From an uncultured Oscillospiraceae bacterium (GTDB lineage Bacteria; Bacillota; Clostridia; Oscillospirales; Oscillospiraceae), in NCBI GenBank assembly GCA_947168655.1, contig CAMVMU010000001.1, positions 39,773-103,772 on the forward strand: 64,000 nt of DNA, written 5' to 3'. Shown piece after piece: positions 7,782 to 15,426 of this stretch; within the stretch, counting starts at the first letter, position 1; the number at the start of each line of letters is the position of its first letter. The notes under the pieces are model-generated. The model searched no databases. It saw nothing but the letters and a program-made list of their open reading frames with translations, and was not told the DNA's origin. The position numbers and the translations under genes are program-made.

Positions 7782-9362
7782 TTACATCCAGATGGCAAAC
7801 AGGCGCAGAAAAGCGCTCATCGCTTTGCGGTACCAGGGACGCCTGCGCCAGGTCTCCAGCGTCACCTCTTCGCTCAGTGCGATGATCTCATCCATGTCTT
7901 CCAGCACGTTTTCTATGACCGGGTGGTCGAACAGCAGTGTGCCGCATTCAAAGTGCAGGCGGAAACTGCGGTAGTCCATATTCACCGAGCCGACAAAAAC
8001 AGCCTCCCTGTCGGCAAGGATCGCCTTGCTGTGCAAGAAGCCGGGGGTATAGGTGAAGATCCGTACACCGTGGCTGAGAAGCTCACCGTAATAGCACTCC
8101 GCCACCAGATAGGCGTATTTTTTATCCGGGATGCCGGGCAGCATCAACCGCACATCCACGCCGCTGTCGCCCGCCAGGCACAGGGCTTTGATCATCGCAT
8201 CGTCGATGGCAAGATACGGCGTGGTTACGTACACCATTCGGTTGGCGCCGCTGATCAGATCCAGGTAGATGTCCTCCACTGTGCTGCTGGGGTTGTTGTT
8301 CGGTCCGTCAGACACGCTCTGGCAGAAGCCGGGCGTGTCGTACCGGCCGTGGGGACGGTAATAGTCGTGCTCCCGCTCCATGTGGCCGCCAAGATCCTCC
8401 CACATGTGGATAAAGTCGCGGGTCAGGCCCCAGGCGCCCTCCCCCTCCAGGCGGACACCGCAATCCTTCCAGTGGCCGAATTTGTGGGTGATATTGGCGT
8501 ATTCGTCGCCAATGTTGACGCCGCCGGTATAGGCCACGTTGCCGTCGATGCTGGTAATTTTCCTGTGATCCCGGTAATTAAAATAGAGGCGGTTGACATA
8601 GTGGTGGACGGGATTGAAGACTTTCACCTCAACGCCCATCCGGCGCAGCTGCTCCACGTCCTCCCGCCGGATCCGCATCATGCTGCCAAAATCGTCAAAA
8701 ACCAGCTTGATCTCCACCCCCTGGGCGGCCTTTCGGGAGATGACGTCCACTGTTCGGTCCCAAATGGTGCCGGTAGCCATGATGAAGTATTCCATCAGAA
8801 TGAAGTGCTCGGCGTCTTCCATGTGCCGCAGCATATCATCCAGATATGACTCACCGGAGGAGAGATAGTCCACGTTGGTGTGCTGATACAGAGGAAAGCC
8901 CTGCCGGTGCAGATAGGACGCCAGCCGTCCCCAGTGGGGGTAGCTCCGGCGCAGCTTTTCCACGTTGAGCCGGCTCTGCTCCTGCCGCGTCTCCGATTCC
9001 ACGGGGGCAGGGATCCGCTTGAGGTTCAGATGCTTGCTCTGATGCTCGCCGCTCCAGAGCAGATACAGGATCAAGCCGGCCACAGGAACAGCGACCACCA
9101 GCAGAATCCAGCCCGTGCGGTACGCGGAGCCGCCGGGTCGGCTGTTGATGCGGATGGCCGCCACAAGCGCCACCACCGCCAGCACGGTATAGACAATGGC
9201 AAAACGGTGCTCCAGGAGGATACTCAGGCCAAAGACCAGCGCGATCTGCGCCAAAAGCAGAAACGCAGCCAGCATCAAACGCAGGAATGCGGAGATTCGC
9301 CGTTCTGTATGCTGTTGTACATCGTGATTCTTCACAGGTGCGGTCTCCTTCCACTCCGTCAA
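7782..9362 (-). CDS. cls: Cardiolipin synthase (phospholipase D superfamily)
   Basis: Condenses two phosphatidylglycerols to cardiolipin at the membrane. 526 residues. The N-terminus has about three hydrophobic segments (near residues 26-50, 53-70 and 83-103). Two HKD catalytic motifs are present: HRKITSID in the first PLD domain, and HSKAILAD near the C-terminus, each followed by the usual GGVNIGDEY or GSVNMDYRS. Length and order match bacterial Cls. A short inverted repeat and possible promoter lie just upstream. Confidence 0.95.
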   Translation of the reverse strand: MTEWKETAPVKNHDVQQHTERRISAFLRLMLAAFLLLAQIALVFGLSILLEHRFAIVYTVLAVVALVAAIRINSRPGGSAYRTGWILLVVAVPVAGLILYLLWSGEHQSKHLNLKRIPAPVESETRQEQSRLNVEKLRRSYPHWGRLASYLHRQGFPLYQHTNVDYLSSGESYLDDMLRHMEDAEHFILMEYFIMATGTIWDRTVDVISRKAAQGVEIKLVFDDFGSMMRIRREDVEQLRRMGVEVKVFNPVHHYVNRLYFNYRDHRKITSIDGNVAYTGGVNIGDEYANITHKFGHWKDCGVRLEGEGAWGLTRDFIHMWEDLGGHMEREHDYYRPHGRYDTPGFCQSVSDGPNNNPSSTVEDIYLDLISGANRMVYVTTPYLAIDDAMIKALCLAGDSGVDVRLMLPGIPDKKYAYLVAECYYGELLSHGVRIFTYTPGFLHSKAILADREAVFVGSVNMDYRSFRLHFECGTLLFDHPVIENVLEDMDEIIALSEEVTLETWRRRPWYRKAMSAFLRLFAIWM

Positions 9363-9399
9363 TATCGTGTTGTAGCTGCCCGATCTCCCGGATAAGCCC

Positions 9400-9432
9400 T
9401 ACCGTGTATCGACACTTTGTCAACACACGGTA
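9400..9432 (-). promoter_or_regulatory. Inverted repeat overlapping a probable cls promoter
   Basis: TACCGTGT (9400-9407) and ACACGGTA (9425-9432) are perfect inverted repeats 17 bases apart. A minus-strand TTGACA lies between them and the proximal arm covers the place of the -10 (poor match, TAGGGC). This is a candidate operator or a transcript hairpin; no regulator is visible nearby. Confidence 0.4.
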
Positions 9433-9448
9433 TTTGGATTGATTTCAC

Positions 9449-9490
9449 GTGAAGGGGGAGTCCCCTCCCCCTTCACAATTCCCTATGCGT
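9449..9490 (+). repeat. Interspersed hairpin repeat, copy 1
   Basis: GTGAAGGGGGA and TCCCCCTTCAC pair perfectly around GTCCCC and are followed by the tail AATTCCCTATGCG. Copies 2 and 3 at 11116 and 14989 share the hairpin layout and tail. It lies between pncB and cls. Confidence 0.7.
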
Positions 9491-9541
9491 ATCTGAATGC
9501 TTTGCAAATAACCTTTTGATGTGGTCCGTTGGGAGTCTTTC

Positions 9542-10993
9542 TCAGTTGTTGCTGGCGTGCAGCAGATCCTGCTGGATCTGCCAGAGCTTGTCGGACAGGT
9601 CCACGTAGTAGGTCTGGGGATTGTCAAAACGCTTGATCTCATCCCAGAACTTATCCACCTGCTCACGGCAGTAGTCCTGGATCTCCTGCAGCGTCGGGCA
9701 CTCATAGACCCGCTTGCCGTTCAGGAAGATGGGCACCAGCAGCTCCTGGGCGTTGAAGTCGTACACCGTCTTCTTCTTCCACGTGGCGTGGGGATCGAAG
9801 ATCACCAGGTCGTGGCTGTCGTCCACGGTCTCGTCGTGGAGGGTGATATAGTCGGCAATTGCCTTGCCGGTGTCGTTGCCGAAGAAGCGATAGACCTTCT
9901 TGAAATGGGGAATGGTGATCTTCTCGATGTTCTCGCTGACCTTGATCTTGGGGGTGATGTTGCCCTGGTCATCCTCCACGGCCACCAGCTTATACACGCC
10001 GCCGAACACCGGCTCGGACCGGGAGGTGATCATCCGCTCACCCACGCCGAACATGTCGATCTTGGCGTCCTGGAGCAGCAGATCACGGATCAGATACTCA
10101 TCCAGAGAGTTGGAGGCGGAGATCTGGCAGGACTCCCAGCCGGCCTCGTCCAGCATCTTGCGGGCCTCGCGGCTGAGGTAGGCGATATCGCCGGAGTCCA
10201 GACGGATGCCGCACTTGGTGATGCCCAGGGGCTTGAGCACCTCGTTGAAGGCGCGAATGGCGTTGGGCACGCCGGACTTCAGGGTGTTGTAGGTATCCAC
10301 AAGCAGCGTAGCGTTGGTGGGATAGATCTGGCAGTAGGTCTTGAAGGCCTCATACTCCGTGTCGAACATCTGGACCCAGGCGTGGGCCATGGTTCCGCCG
10401 GCGGGCACGCCGTAGAGCTGGTCGGAGATGGTGCAGGCGGTACCGTTGACGCCGCCGATGTAGGCCGATCTGGCGCCCACGATAGCGGCGTCGGCGCCCT
10501 GGGCGCGGCGGGAGCCGAACTCCAGCACCACGCGGCCCTTGGCGGCGCGGACAATGCGGTTGGCCTTGGTGGCAATCAGGCTCTGATGGTTGATGGTCAG
10601 AAGCGTAAAGGTCTCGATGAGCTGGGCCTCGATGGCCGGCGCCCGGACCACCACCAGCGGCTCACGGGGGAACACCGGCGTGCCCTCAGGCACGGCGTAG
10701 ATGTCACCGGTGAAGCGGAAGTCCTTCAGATAGGCCAGGAACTCCTCGCTGAACAAATTCCGGCCGCGCAGATAGGCGATGTCCTCCTCCGTGAAGTGGA
10801 GATTTTCAATGTAGTCGATCAGCTGCTCCAGACCGGCCGCGATGGCAAAGCCGCCGCCATCGGGAACACGGCGGAAAAACACATCGAAGTACGTGATGCG
10901 ATCCTTGTAGCCGTTCTGGAAATAGCCGTTGCCCATGGTCAGCTCATAGAAATCGCACAGCATGGTCATGTTCAGTTTCTCTTCCGTTTTCAT
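9542..10993 (-). CDS. pncB: Nicotinate phosphoribosyltransferase
   Basis: Salvages nicotinate to nicotinate mononucleotide with PRPP and ATP, feeding NadD, which is also encoded in this window. 483 residues, typical for the long Firmicutes form. The motif INHQSLIATKANRI carries the histidine that is phosphorylated in this family; LEFGSRRAQG and the phosphate-binding RLDSGDIAYLS are also present. It is flanked on both sides by copies of the hairpin repeat and is probably monocistronic. Confidence 0.95.
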   Translation of the reverse strand: MKTEEKLNMTMLCDFYELTMGNGYFQNGYKDRITYFDVFFRRVPDGGGFAIAAGLEQLIDYIENLHFTEEDIAYLRGRNLFSEEFLAYLKDFRFTGDIYAVPEGTPVFPREPLVVVRAPAIEAQLIETFTLLTINHQSLIATKANRIVRAAKGRVVLEFGSRRAQGADAAIVGARSAYIGGVNGTACTISDQLYGVPAGGTMAHAWVQMFDTEYEAFKTYCQIYPTNATLLVDTYNTLKSGVPNAIRAFNEVLKPLGITKCGIRLDSGDIAYLSREARKMLDEAGWESCQISASNSLDEYLIRDLLLQDAKIDMFGVGERMITSRSEPVFGGVYKLVAVEDDQGNITPKIKVSENIEKITIPHFKKVYRFFGNDTGKAIADYITLHDETVDDSHDLVIFDPHATWKKKTVYDFNAQELLVPIFLNGKRVYECPTLQEIQDYCREQVDKFWDEIKRFDNPQTYYVDLSDKLWQIQQDLLHASNN

Positions 10994-11115
10994 CTTTCAT
11001 ACCTCTGTCTCAAATATTATAATGGGGAACTTGCACGGGTACACAGATATGGATATTATAACTCTTTTTGTGCGGCGGCGCAATGCCTTTCCCCTATTTT
11101 GTGGCAAGATCAAAT

Positions 11116-11160
11116 GTGAAGAGGGGACTCCCATCCCCTCTTCACAATCTTCCCATGCTG
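11116..11160 (+). repeat. Interspersed hairpin repeat, copy 2
   Basis: GTGAAGAGGGGA and TCCCCTCTTCAC pair perfectly around CTCCCA; tail AATCTTCCCATGC. It shares 40 of about 43 positions with copy 3 by eye. Confidence 0.75.
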
Positions 11161-11194
11161 TTCGCTGCCGTTATCTTCTGGATTTACTCAGTTG

Positions 11195-11227
11195 AAAAAG
11201 CCGGCGGAGAGATCTCCGCCGGCTTTT
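11195..11227 (-). terminator. Terminator of the CD1247-like gene
   Basis: AGCCGGCGGAGA and TCTCCGCCGGCT are complementary and flanked by A5 and T4 runs, so it can terminate on either strand; the gene end is 15 bases away on the minus strand. Confidence 0.82.
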
Positions 11228-11241
11228 AGGGTGATTGACAA

Positions 11242-11670
11242 TCAGTCCTCGTCTTCCTCGTCGTCCTTAGCGGTGGCGTTGGCCAGATCACTCAGGTCAA
11301 ACTCCAGCTTGGCGCCGCAGTTGGGGCAGACGACCTCGCCATCCTCCAGGACGGACTCGTCAAAGATGACCTCCTCCTCGCACTCGGGGCAGGTGGTGAC
11401 GAAATACTCGTCATCGTCATCCTCGTCTTCCTCGTCCTCATCGTCGCTGGTCTCATAGAGGAACTCCTCCACGTCGTTGAGATCATCGCTGACGGCATCC
11501 AGGCCGTCCTCCAGATCCACGATCTCGTCCTCGATGTCCGCAAACTCATCGGCCATCTCGTCCAGCACGTCAACGATGGCCAGCAGCAGCTTGCCCTCCT
11601 TGGTGGACTCGTCCAGGTCCAGGCCCTCGGCCAGGCCCTTCAGATAGGCGACCTTTTCAGAAATTCCCAT
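11242..11670 (-). CDS. Acidic zinc-ribbon protein (CD1247 N-terminal domain-like)
   Basis: 142 residues from the ATG at 11670; this start is chosen because the AAAGGAGT ribosome site lies just before it and inside the longer alternative frame. It begins MGISEKVAYLKGLAEGLDL, the helical N-terminus typical of the CD1247 group in Clostridia. It continues with a very acidic coiled segment (DDEDEEDEDDDDE), then a zinc ribbon with CPEC and CPNC. The role is unknown. It is third in the yqeG-pepQ-efp-order cluster, common in Clostridia. Confidence 0.82.
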   Translation of the reverse strand: MGISEKVAYLKGLAEGLDLDESTKEGKLLLAIVDVLDEMADEFADIEDEIVDLEDGLDAVSDDLNDVEEFLYETSDDEDEEDEDDDDEYFVTTCPECEEEVIFDESVLEDGEVVCPNCGAKLEFDLSDLANATAKDDEEDED

Positions 11671-11709
11671 GTTCATACTCCTTTCCATTCCGTATGTCCG
11701 GTTGCTTCC

Positions 11710-12276
11710 TTACTTCGCGCGGCCCAGATATTCGCCGGTGCGGGTATCGATGGTGATCCGGTCGCCGATGTTGATGAACAGCGGCACGCGGACTTCAGCC
11801 CCGGTTTCCACCGTGGCGGGCTTCAGAGTATTGGTGGCGGTGTTGCCGGCCAGACCGGGCTCGGTCTCAGTGACCTCCAGCTCCATGAAGTTGGGGCACT
11901 CCAGGCCGAACACGTTGCCCTTGTAGCTCAGCACCTTGCAGACGGTGTTCTCGGTGATGAATCGGAAAGCATCGCCCAGCAGATCCTTGCCCAGGGGGAC
12001 CATGTCGAAGGTCTCCTGATCCATAAAGTAGTACAGATCGCCGTCCTGATAGCTGTAAGCCATATCCTTGCGCTCGATGAAAGCTTCCTCGAACTTGGCA
12101 GTGGGGTTAAAGGACGTCTCCGTCACGCCACCGGTCACGATGTTCTTCATCTTGGTGCGGACAAAAGCGGCGCCTTTGCCGGGCTTGACGTGCTGGAACT
12201 CCACGACCTGCATGATCTTGCCCTCGTACTCGAAGGTCTTGCCGTTTCTGAATTCACCGGCGGTAATAGTTGCCAT
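11710..12276 (-). CDS. efp: Translation elongation factor P
   Basis: Relieves ribosome stalling at polyproline. 188 residues from the ATG at 12276 after AGGAGGAACGAGAAT; longer frames lack a ribosome site. It starts [19 protein letters not shown], has the modification loop [10 protein letters not shown] with lysine at the tip, and ends with [16 protein letters not shown], the conserved C-terminal domain end. A good promoter lies upstream, so it can be expressed apart from pepQ. Confidence 0.97.
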   Translation of the reverse strand: MATITAGEFRNGKTFEYEGKIMQVVEFQHVKPGKGAAFVRTKMKNIVTGGVTETSFNPTAKFEEAFIERKDMAYSYQDGDLYYFMDQETFDMVPLGKDLLGDAFRFITENTVCKVLSYKGNVFGLECPNFMELEVTETEPGLAGNTATNTLKPATVETGAEVRVPLFINIGDRITIDTRTGEYLGRAK

Positions 12277-12352
12277 ATTCTCGTTCCTCCTGTATGTGTG
12301 AGGAAACTCCCATTTCCTCGGATTGATAGTGTGCGCCCATTCGGACGAGCTT

Positions 12353-12381
12353 ATTCTACATGATGCTTTTCTGTTTGGCAA
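12353..12381 (-). promoter_or_regulatory. Promoter of efp
   Basis: TTGCCA (12381-12376) and TAGAAT (12358-12353) with a 17-bp spacer on the minus strand, 77 bases upstream of the efp ATG. Confidence 0.6.
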
Positions 12382-12424
12382 GGGTTTTTCCCGGATTTTT
12401 TACCAAATTTCCCGGGTTTTTCCC

Positions 12425-13489
12425 TTACAGAATGATCAGAGACTTGTCGGCCAGAGCCAGATCGGTGACACCGTTTTCCTCCACAACGATCACATCCTCG
12501 ATTCGGACGCCGAAGCGCTCGGGCAGATAGATGCCCGGCTCGGCAGAGATCACCGCGCCGCAGGGCAGGGGCTTGTCGTTGGTGGGGTTGGCGTTGGGGG
12601 CCTCATGGATTTCCACGCCCACGCTGTGGCCGAAGCCGTGGCCGAAGTACTGGCCGTAGCCGGCTTTGGCGATATAGTCGCGGGCAGCGCCGTCCACCGC
12701 AACGCCGGTGACGCCGGCCTTGGCGGTGGCGATACCGGCCAGCTGGGCCTGCAGCACGATGTTGTAGACCTCTCTCTGCTCGTCACTGACCTGGCCCAGG
12801 GCAACGGTGCGGGTCATATCGGAGCAGTAGCCCTGGTAGACACAGCCGAAGTCCATGGTGATGAACTCACCCTTGCGGATCTTCTTCTCAGAGGGAACAG
12901 CGTGGGGCATGGAGCCGTTGGGGCCGCTGGCGATGATGGGGTCGAAGGACATGCGCTCGGCGCCGTAGCGCAGCATGAGATACTGCAGACGGGCGGCGAT
13001 CTCCTGCTCGGTCTGACCCTCGTGGATCTCCTGCAGCAGGTCGTTCAGTGCCTTCTCAGAGATGCGCTGTGCGCCGGTCAGGCGGCGGATCTCCTCAGCG
13101 TCCTTCACGCCGCGCAGCTCCGTCATCATGGCGGAGGCGGGCAGCAGCTCGCAGTGGAGGGCATCCTGATAGGCACGGAAGGAGGCGACGCTCATGGTGG
13201 CGTCCTCGAAGCCCACCTTCACGGCACCGGTCTTGGCAAGCGCCTCGTTGATCCATGCGGTAAAGGGCTTGGCGCGCTCGATCATGCCGATGGTTGCGCC
13301 GCTGATCTGACGCTCGGCAGCCTCGATGTAGCGGGAATCGGTGAAGTAGAAGCTGCCGCCGCGGGTCACCAGTGTTACGCCCTCACCGTGGAAATACGTG
13401 GCCCAGAAGCAGTTGGGGTCGCTGGTCAGCAGCATGGCGTCCAGTCCGTTGCGCTCCAGCGCGTTTTCGATGCGATCGAGATGGTTCAT
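12425..13489 (-). CDS. Xaa-Pro dipeptidase/aminopeptidase, M24 family
   Basis: 354-residue two-metal peptidase cleaving X-Pro bonds. The creatinase-like N-terminal domain is followed by the pita-bread fold. Metal ligands are visible: D in TMDFGCVY, D in CSDMTRT, H in FGHGFGHSVG, E in SAEPGIYL and E in VRIEDVIV. It overlaps yqeG by four bases (ATGA), showing translational coupling, and lies upstream of efp, the classic pepQ-efp neighbourhood in Firmicutes. Confidence 0.93.
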   Translation of the reverse strand: MNHLDRIENALERNGLDAMLLTSDPNCFWATYFHGEGVTLVTRGGSFYFTDSRYIEAAERQISGATIGMIERAKPFTAWINEALAKTGAVKVGFEDATMSVASFRAYQDALHCELLPASAMMTELRGVKDAEEIRRLTGAQRISEKALNDLLQEIHEGQTEQEIAARLQYLMLRYGAERMSFDPIIASGPNGSMPHAVPSEKKIRKGEFITMDFGCVYQGYCSDMTRTVALGQVSDEQREVYNIVLQAQLAGIATAKAGVTGVAVDGAARDYIAKAGYGQYFGHGFGHSVGVEIHEAPNANPTNDKPLPCGAVISAEPGIYLPERFGVRIEDVIVVEENGVTDLALADKSLIIL

Positions 13490-13989
13490 TTCTTGTTCCT
13501 CCTGTTCAAATTCTTAAACGGCTCCTGCATGGCATGCAGTGCCTTTTGCAACAGTGTTTTCGGTCCGCCCAGCGGCTCCACCATCAAAGCCCGGGAGCCG
13601 TTGAAATGGGCGCAGAGAACGTCCGTCAGAAGCTTGTCGCCCAGCATGGCGGTCTCCCCTGCCGTGACGCCGGCCTTGTCCATGGCCCGGCGGAAGCCGC
13701 CGGCAAAGGGCTTGCCGGCATGACCCACATAGTCGATGCCCAGATCGCGGCAGAAGGCGTCCACCCGGGCGGGGCTGCGGTTGTTGGAGAGGATCATGAC
13801 GCACACGCCGCCGCGCTTCATCCCGGCGATCCAGCGGCGCACCGCCTCATCCGGGATGCGGACGCTCTTAGGCGCCAGGGTGTAGTCCAGGTCGCACAGC
13901 AGCAGCTTTACGCCCAGCCGGTTCAAATGCTCCGGTGTGATCTCCTCATACGACCGGAACAGGTGATCCGGTACCAGGGAAAAGCGCAT
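13486..13989 (-). CDS. yqeG: YqeG-family HAD IIIA-type phosphatase
   Basis: 167 residues. Motif I is LLCDLDYTL (the family has D-X-D-X-T), the motif II region is MILSNNRSPARV, and the C-terminal acidic motif is MLGDKLLTDV, all as in YqeG. The natural substrate is unknown. It is the first gene of the yqeG-pepQ pair, with a 4-base overlap. Confidence 0.92.
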   Translation of the reverse strand: MRFSLVPDHLFRSYEEITPEHLNRLGVKLLLCDLDYTLAPKSVRIPDEAVRRWIAGMKRGGVCVMILSNNRSPARVDAFCRDLGIDYVGHAGKPFAGGFRRAMDKAGVTAGETAMLGDKLLTDVLCAHFNGSRALMVEPLGGPKTLLQKALHAMQEPFKNLNRRNKK

Positions 13990-14064
13990 ATTCGTCCGTC
14001 TCCTCTCATATATCCGATTGTATAGTGTATCATTCTTTTAACCGGAAAACAAGGGGGAATCGCC

Positions 14065-14823
14065 ATGGAGCGCTATCTTGCCGCCGCGCCGGAGCTTCTC
14101 AATCGGGCCGGACAGTTCAGCCTGCCGGTGGCTCATGCCGCCTACCGCGTCGATCCCGCGGGGCGGCTGGCTGTTCGGGGCCTGCCCCAGCAGGTGCGAG
14201 GCGGCCTTATGATGCTGTCCGACCGGGAGATGCCCGCCGCCATGTCGCCGGACGTCCTGTGCCGGGATATTGTGCAGGAGTGCCAGCGGCGGGGCTACGG
14301 CGGCGCGGTTCTGGATTTTGAGGGTCCACCCTCCTCCCTGTTCATCCGGCTGATGCGGATGCTGGAGGAGGAGCTTCATAAAAGGCAAAAACGGTTGTTC
14401 GTGCCGGAACTGTGGGGGAATCACGCCAGGACGGCAACGATTCTGATCTGCACGGCCATCTCCGGCGGCACACTGCGCGGACGGCTGGAGGAGGCTGTGC
14501 GAAAGTATGCGTCCCGGCCATTGGCGCTGGACTGTCAGCGGCTGGCCATGGATTTCCTGCTGCCCTCCCCCAACGGCGAGGGCTCGCCTTTGACAATTCC
14601 GCAGCTGACGCGGCTGAGGCAGGGACACACCGCTTACTTCTCCCCTGACCTTTGCGCAAGGTACTTCACCTACCGCACCAGCGCCCACACACACTTTGTG
14701 CTTTTCGATGATGCCGACACACTGCGCCGCAAGCTGGCACTGGGGGCGGAGCTGGGGATCGGCACTGCCTTTTTCATGCTGCCGGAGGTGGACGATCTGG
14801 GTTCGGAGCTGTTTGGGCGGTGA
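14065..14823 (+). CDS. Hypothetical protein, possible GH18-like TIM barrel
   Basis: 252 residues, no signal peptide. The segment GYGGAVLDFEG (about 77-87) resembles the D-X-E end of the GH18 catalytic motif, and LGIGTAFFMLPEVDDLG near the C-terminus resembles the closing strand of such barrels, where spore-cortex YaaH-type proteins have W-X-L. The rest is not recognisable, and it is shorter than most GH18 domains. It is divergent from yqeG. ATG after a CAAGGGGGAATCGCC ribosome site. Enzymatic activity is a guess. Confidence 0.65.
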   Translation: MERYLAAAPELLNRAGQFSLPVAHAAYRVDPAGRLAVRGLPQQVRGGLMMLSDREMPAAMSPDVLCRDIVQECQRRGYGGAVLDFEGPPSSLFIRLMRMLEEELHKRQKRLFVPELWGNHARTATILICTAISGGTLRGRLEEAVRKYASRPLALDCQRLAMDFLLPSPNGEGSPLTIPQLTRLRQGHTAYFSPDLCARYFTYRTSAHTHFVLFDDADTLRRKLALGAELGIGTAFFMLPEVDDLGSELFGR

Positions 14824-14837
14824 GGTCTTTCGTTTTG

Positions 14838-14899
14838 CCCCTCATCCGTCTGCCCTTGGGGCAGCCACCTTCCCCCCGGGGGGAAGACTTATGAAAAAG
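14838..14899 (+). repeat. REP-like gut-Firmicutes intergenic repeat, copy A
   Basis: Layout: CCCCTCATCCGTC, small hairpin CTGCCCTTGGGGCAG, linker CCACC, hairpin TTCCCCCC/GGGGGGAA, then GACTTATGAAAAAG. Copy B at 17994 keeps the same order. I recognise this layout from intergenic regions of related gut Firmicutes genomes. Confidence 0.6.
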
Positions 14900-14901
14900 A
14901 G

Positions 14902-14978
14902 AAAGAGCCATCTCGTTTGAGATGGCACTCATGAGCCATGAGGCCCATGAGTGCGCAAGCTCCATTATGGAGCTTGCA
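14902..14978. repeat. Three consecutive perfect hairpins
   Basis: GCCATCTC/GAGATGGC around GTTT (907-926 within 14 kb), CACTCATG/CATGAGTG around 12 bases (14926-14953), and GCAAGCTCCA/TGGAGCTTGC around TTA (14955-14977). The first nearly repeats the rpsU terminator stem found 165 bases further on. No reading frame is supported here. Confidence 0.65.
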
Positions 14979-14988
14979 ATCATCAAAA

Positions 14989-15036
14989 GTAAAGAGGGGA
15001 CTCCCATCCCCTCTTCACAATCTCCCCATGCGTGCT
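14989..15036 (+). repeat. Interspersed hairpin repeat, copy 3
   Basis: GTAAAGAGGGGA and TCCCCTCTTCAC (one mismatch) around CTCCCA, then AATCTCCCCATGCG. Same orientation as copies 1 and 2. Confidence 0.72.
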
Positions 15037-15068
15037 GAGCCCCCCTCACTTCTATGGCAAAGCATATA

Positions 15069-15098
15069 GAAAGAGCCATCTCAAATGAGATGGCTCTT
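15069..15098 (-). terminator. Terminator of rpsU
   Basis: AAGAGCCATCTCA and TGAGATGGCTCTT, 13 bp perfect with a two-base centre, 8 bases after the rpsU stop; the U tract is weak (TTTCTAT). Confidence 0.65.
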
Positions 15099-15105
15099 CA
15101 TGGGA

Positions 15106-15291
15106 TCAATAATAACGCTTGTTCCGGTTCTTGCGGGCGGCCTCGGACTTCTTGCGGCGCTTGACGCTGGGGCTCTCATAGCACTCTCTCTTCCGGACCT
15201 CTGCCAGAACGCCGGCCTTGGCGCAGCTCCTCTTGAAACGCTTCAGAGCGCTGTCCAGGCTCTCGCCTTCCTTGACATGTACTTCGGACAT
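15106..15291 (-). CDS. rpsU: 30S ribosomal protein S21
   Basis: 61 residues, strongly basic, starting [19 protein letters not shown] and containing [17 protein letters not shown], the signature of bS21. It has its own consensus promoter and a downstream hairpin terminator. Confidence 0.97.
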   Translation of the reverse strand: MSEVHVKEGESLDSALKRFKRSCAKAGVLAEVRKRECYESPSVKRRKKSEAARKNRNKRYY

Positions 15292-15368
15292 CTATTTTCC
15301 CTCCCTCCGATATACCCGGCTCGATCCAGGGTACTCAGTAAGAGTCATTGGACATGACTAACGGATGT

Positions 15369-15397
15369 ATTATACAAGCCATGTTCAGCCTTGTCAA
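15369..15397 (-). promoter_or_regulatory. Consensus sigma-A promoter of rpsU
   Basis: TTGACA (15397-15392) and TATAAT (15374-15369), both perfect, with a 17-bp spacer. Confidence 0.9.
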
Positions 15398-15426
15398 GGC
15401 GTTTTTTCAACTTTTCCTTGAAAATC

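Noticed and set aside
11671..11688. Upstream ATG as start of the CD1247-like protein
   Set aside because: The ribosome site lies within this extension, which supports the internal ATG at 11670.
14902..15036. CRISPR array
   Set aside because: Repeats are hairpins of different sequence with no regular spacers and no cas genes.
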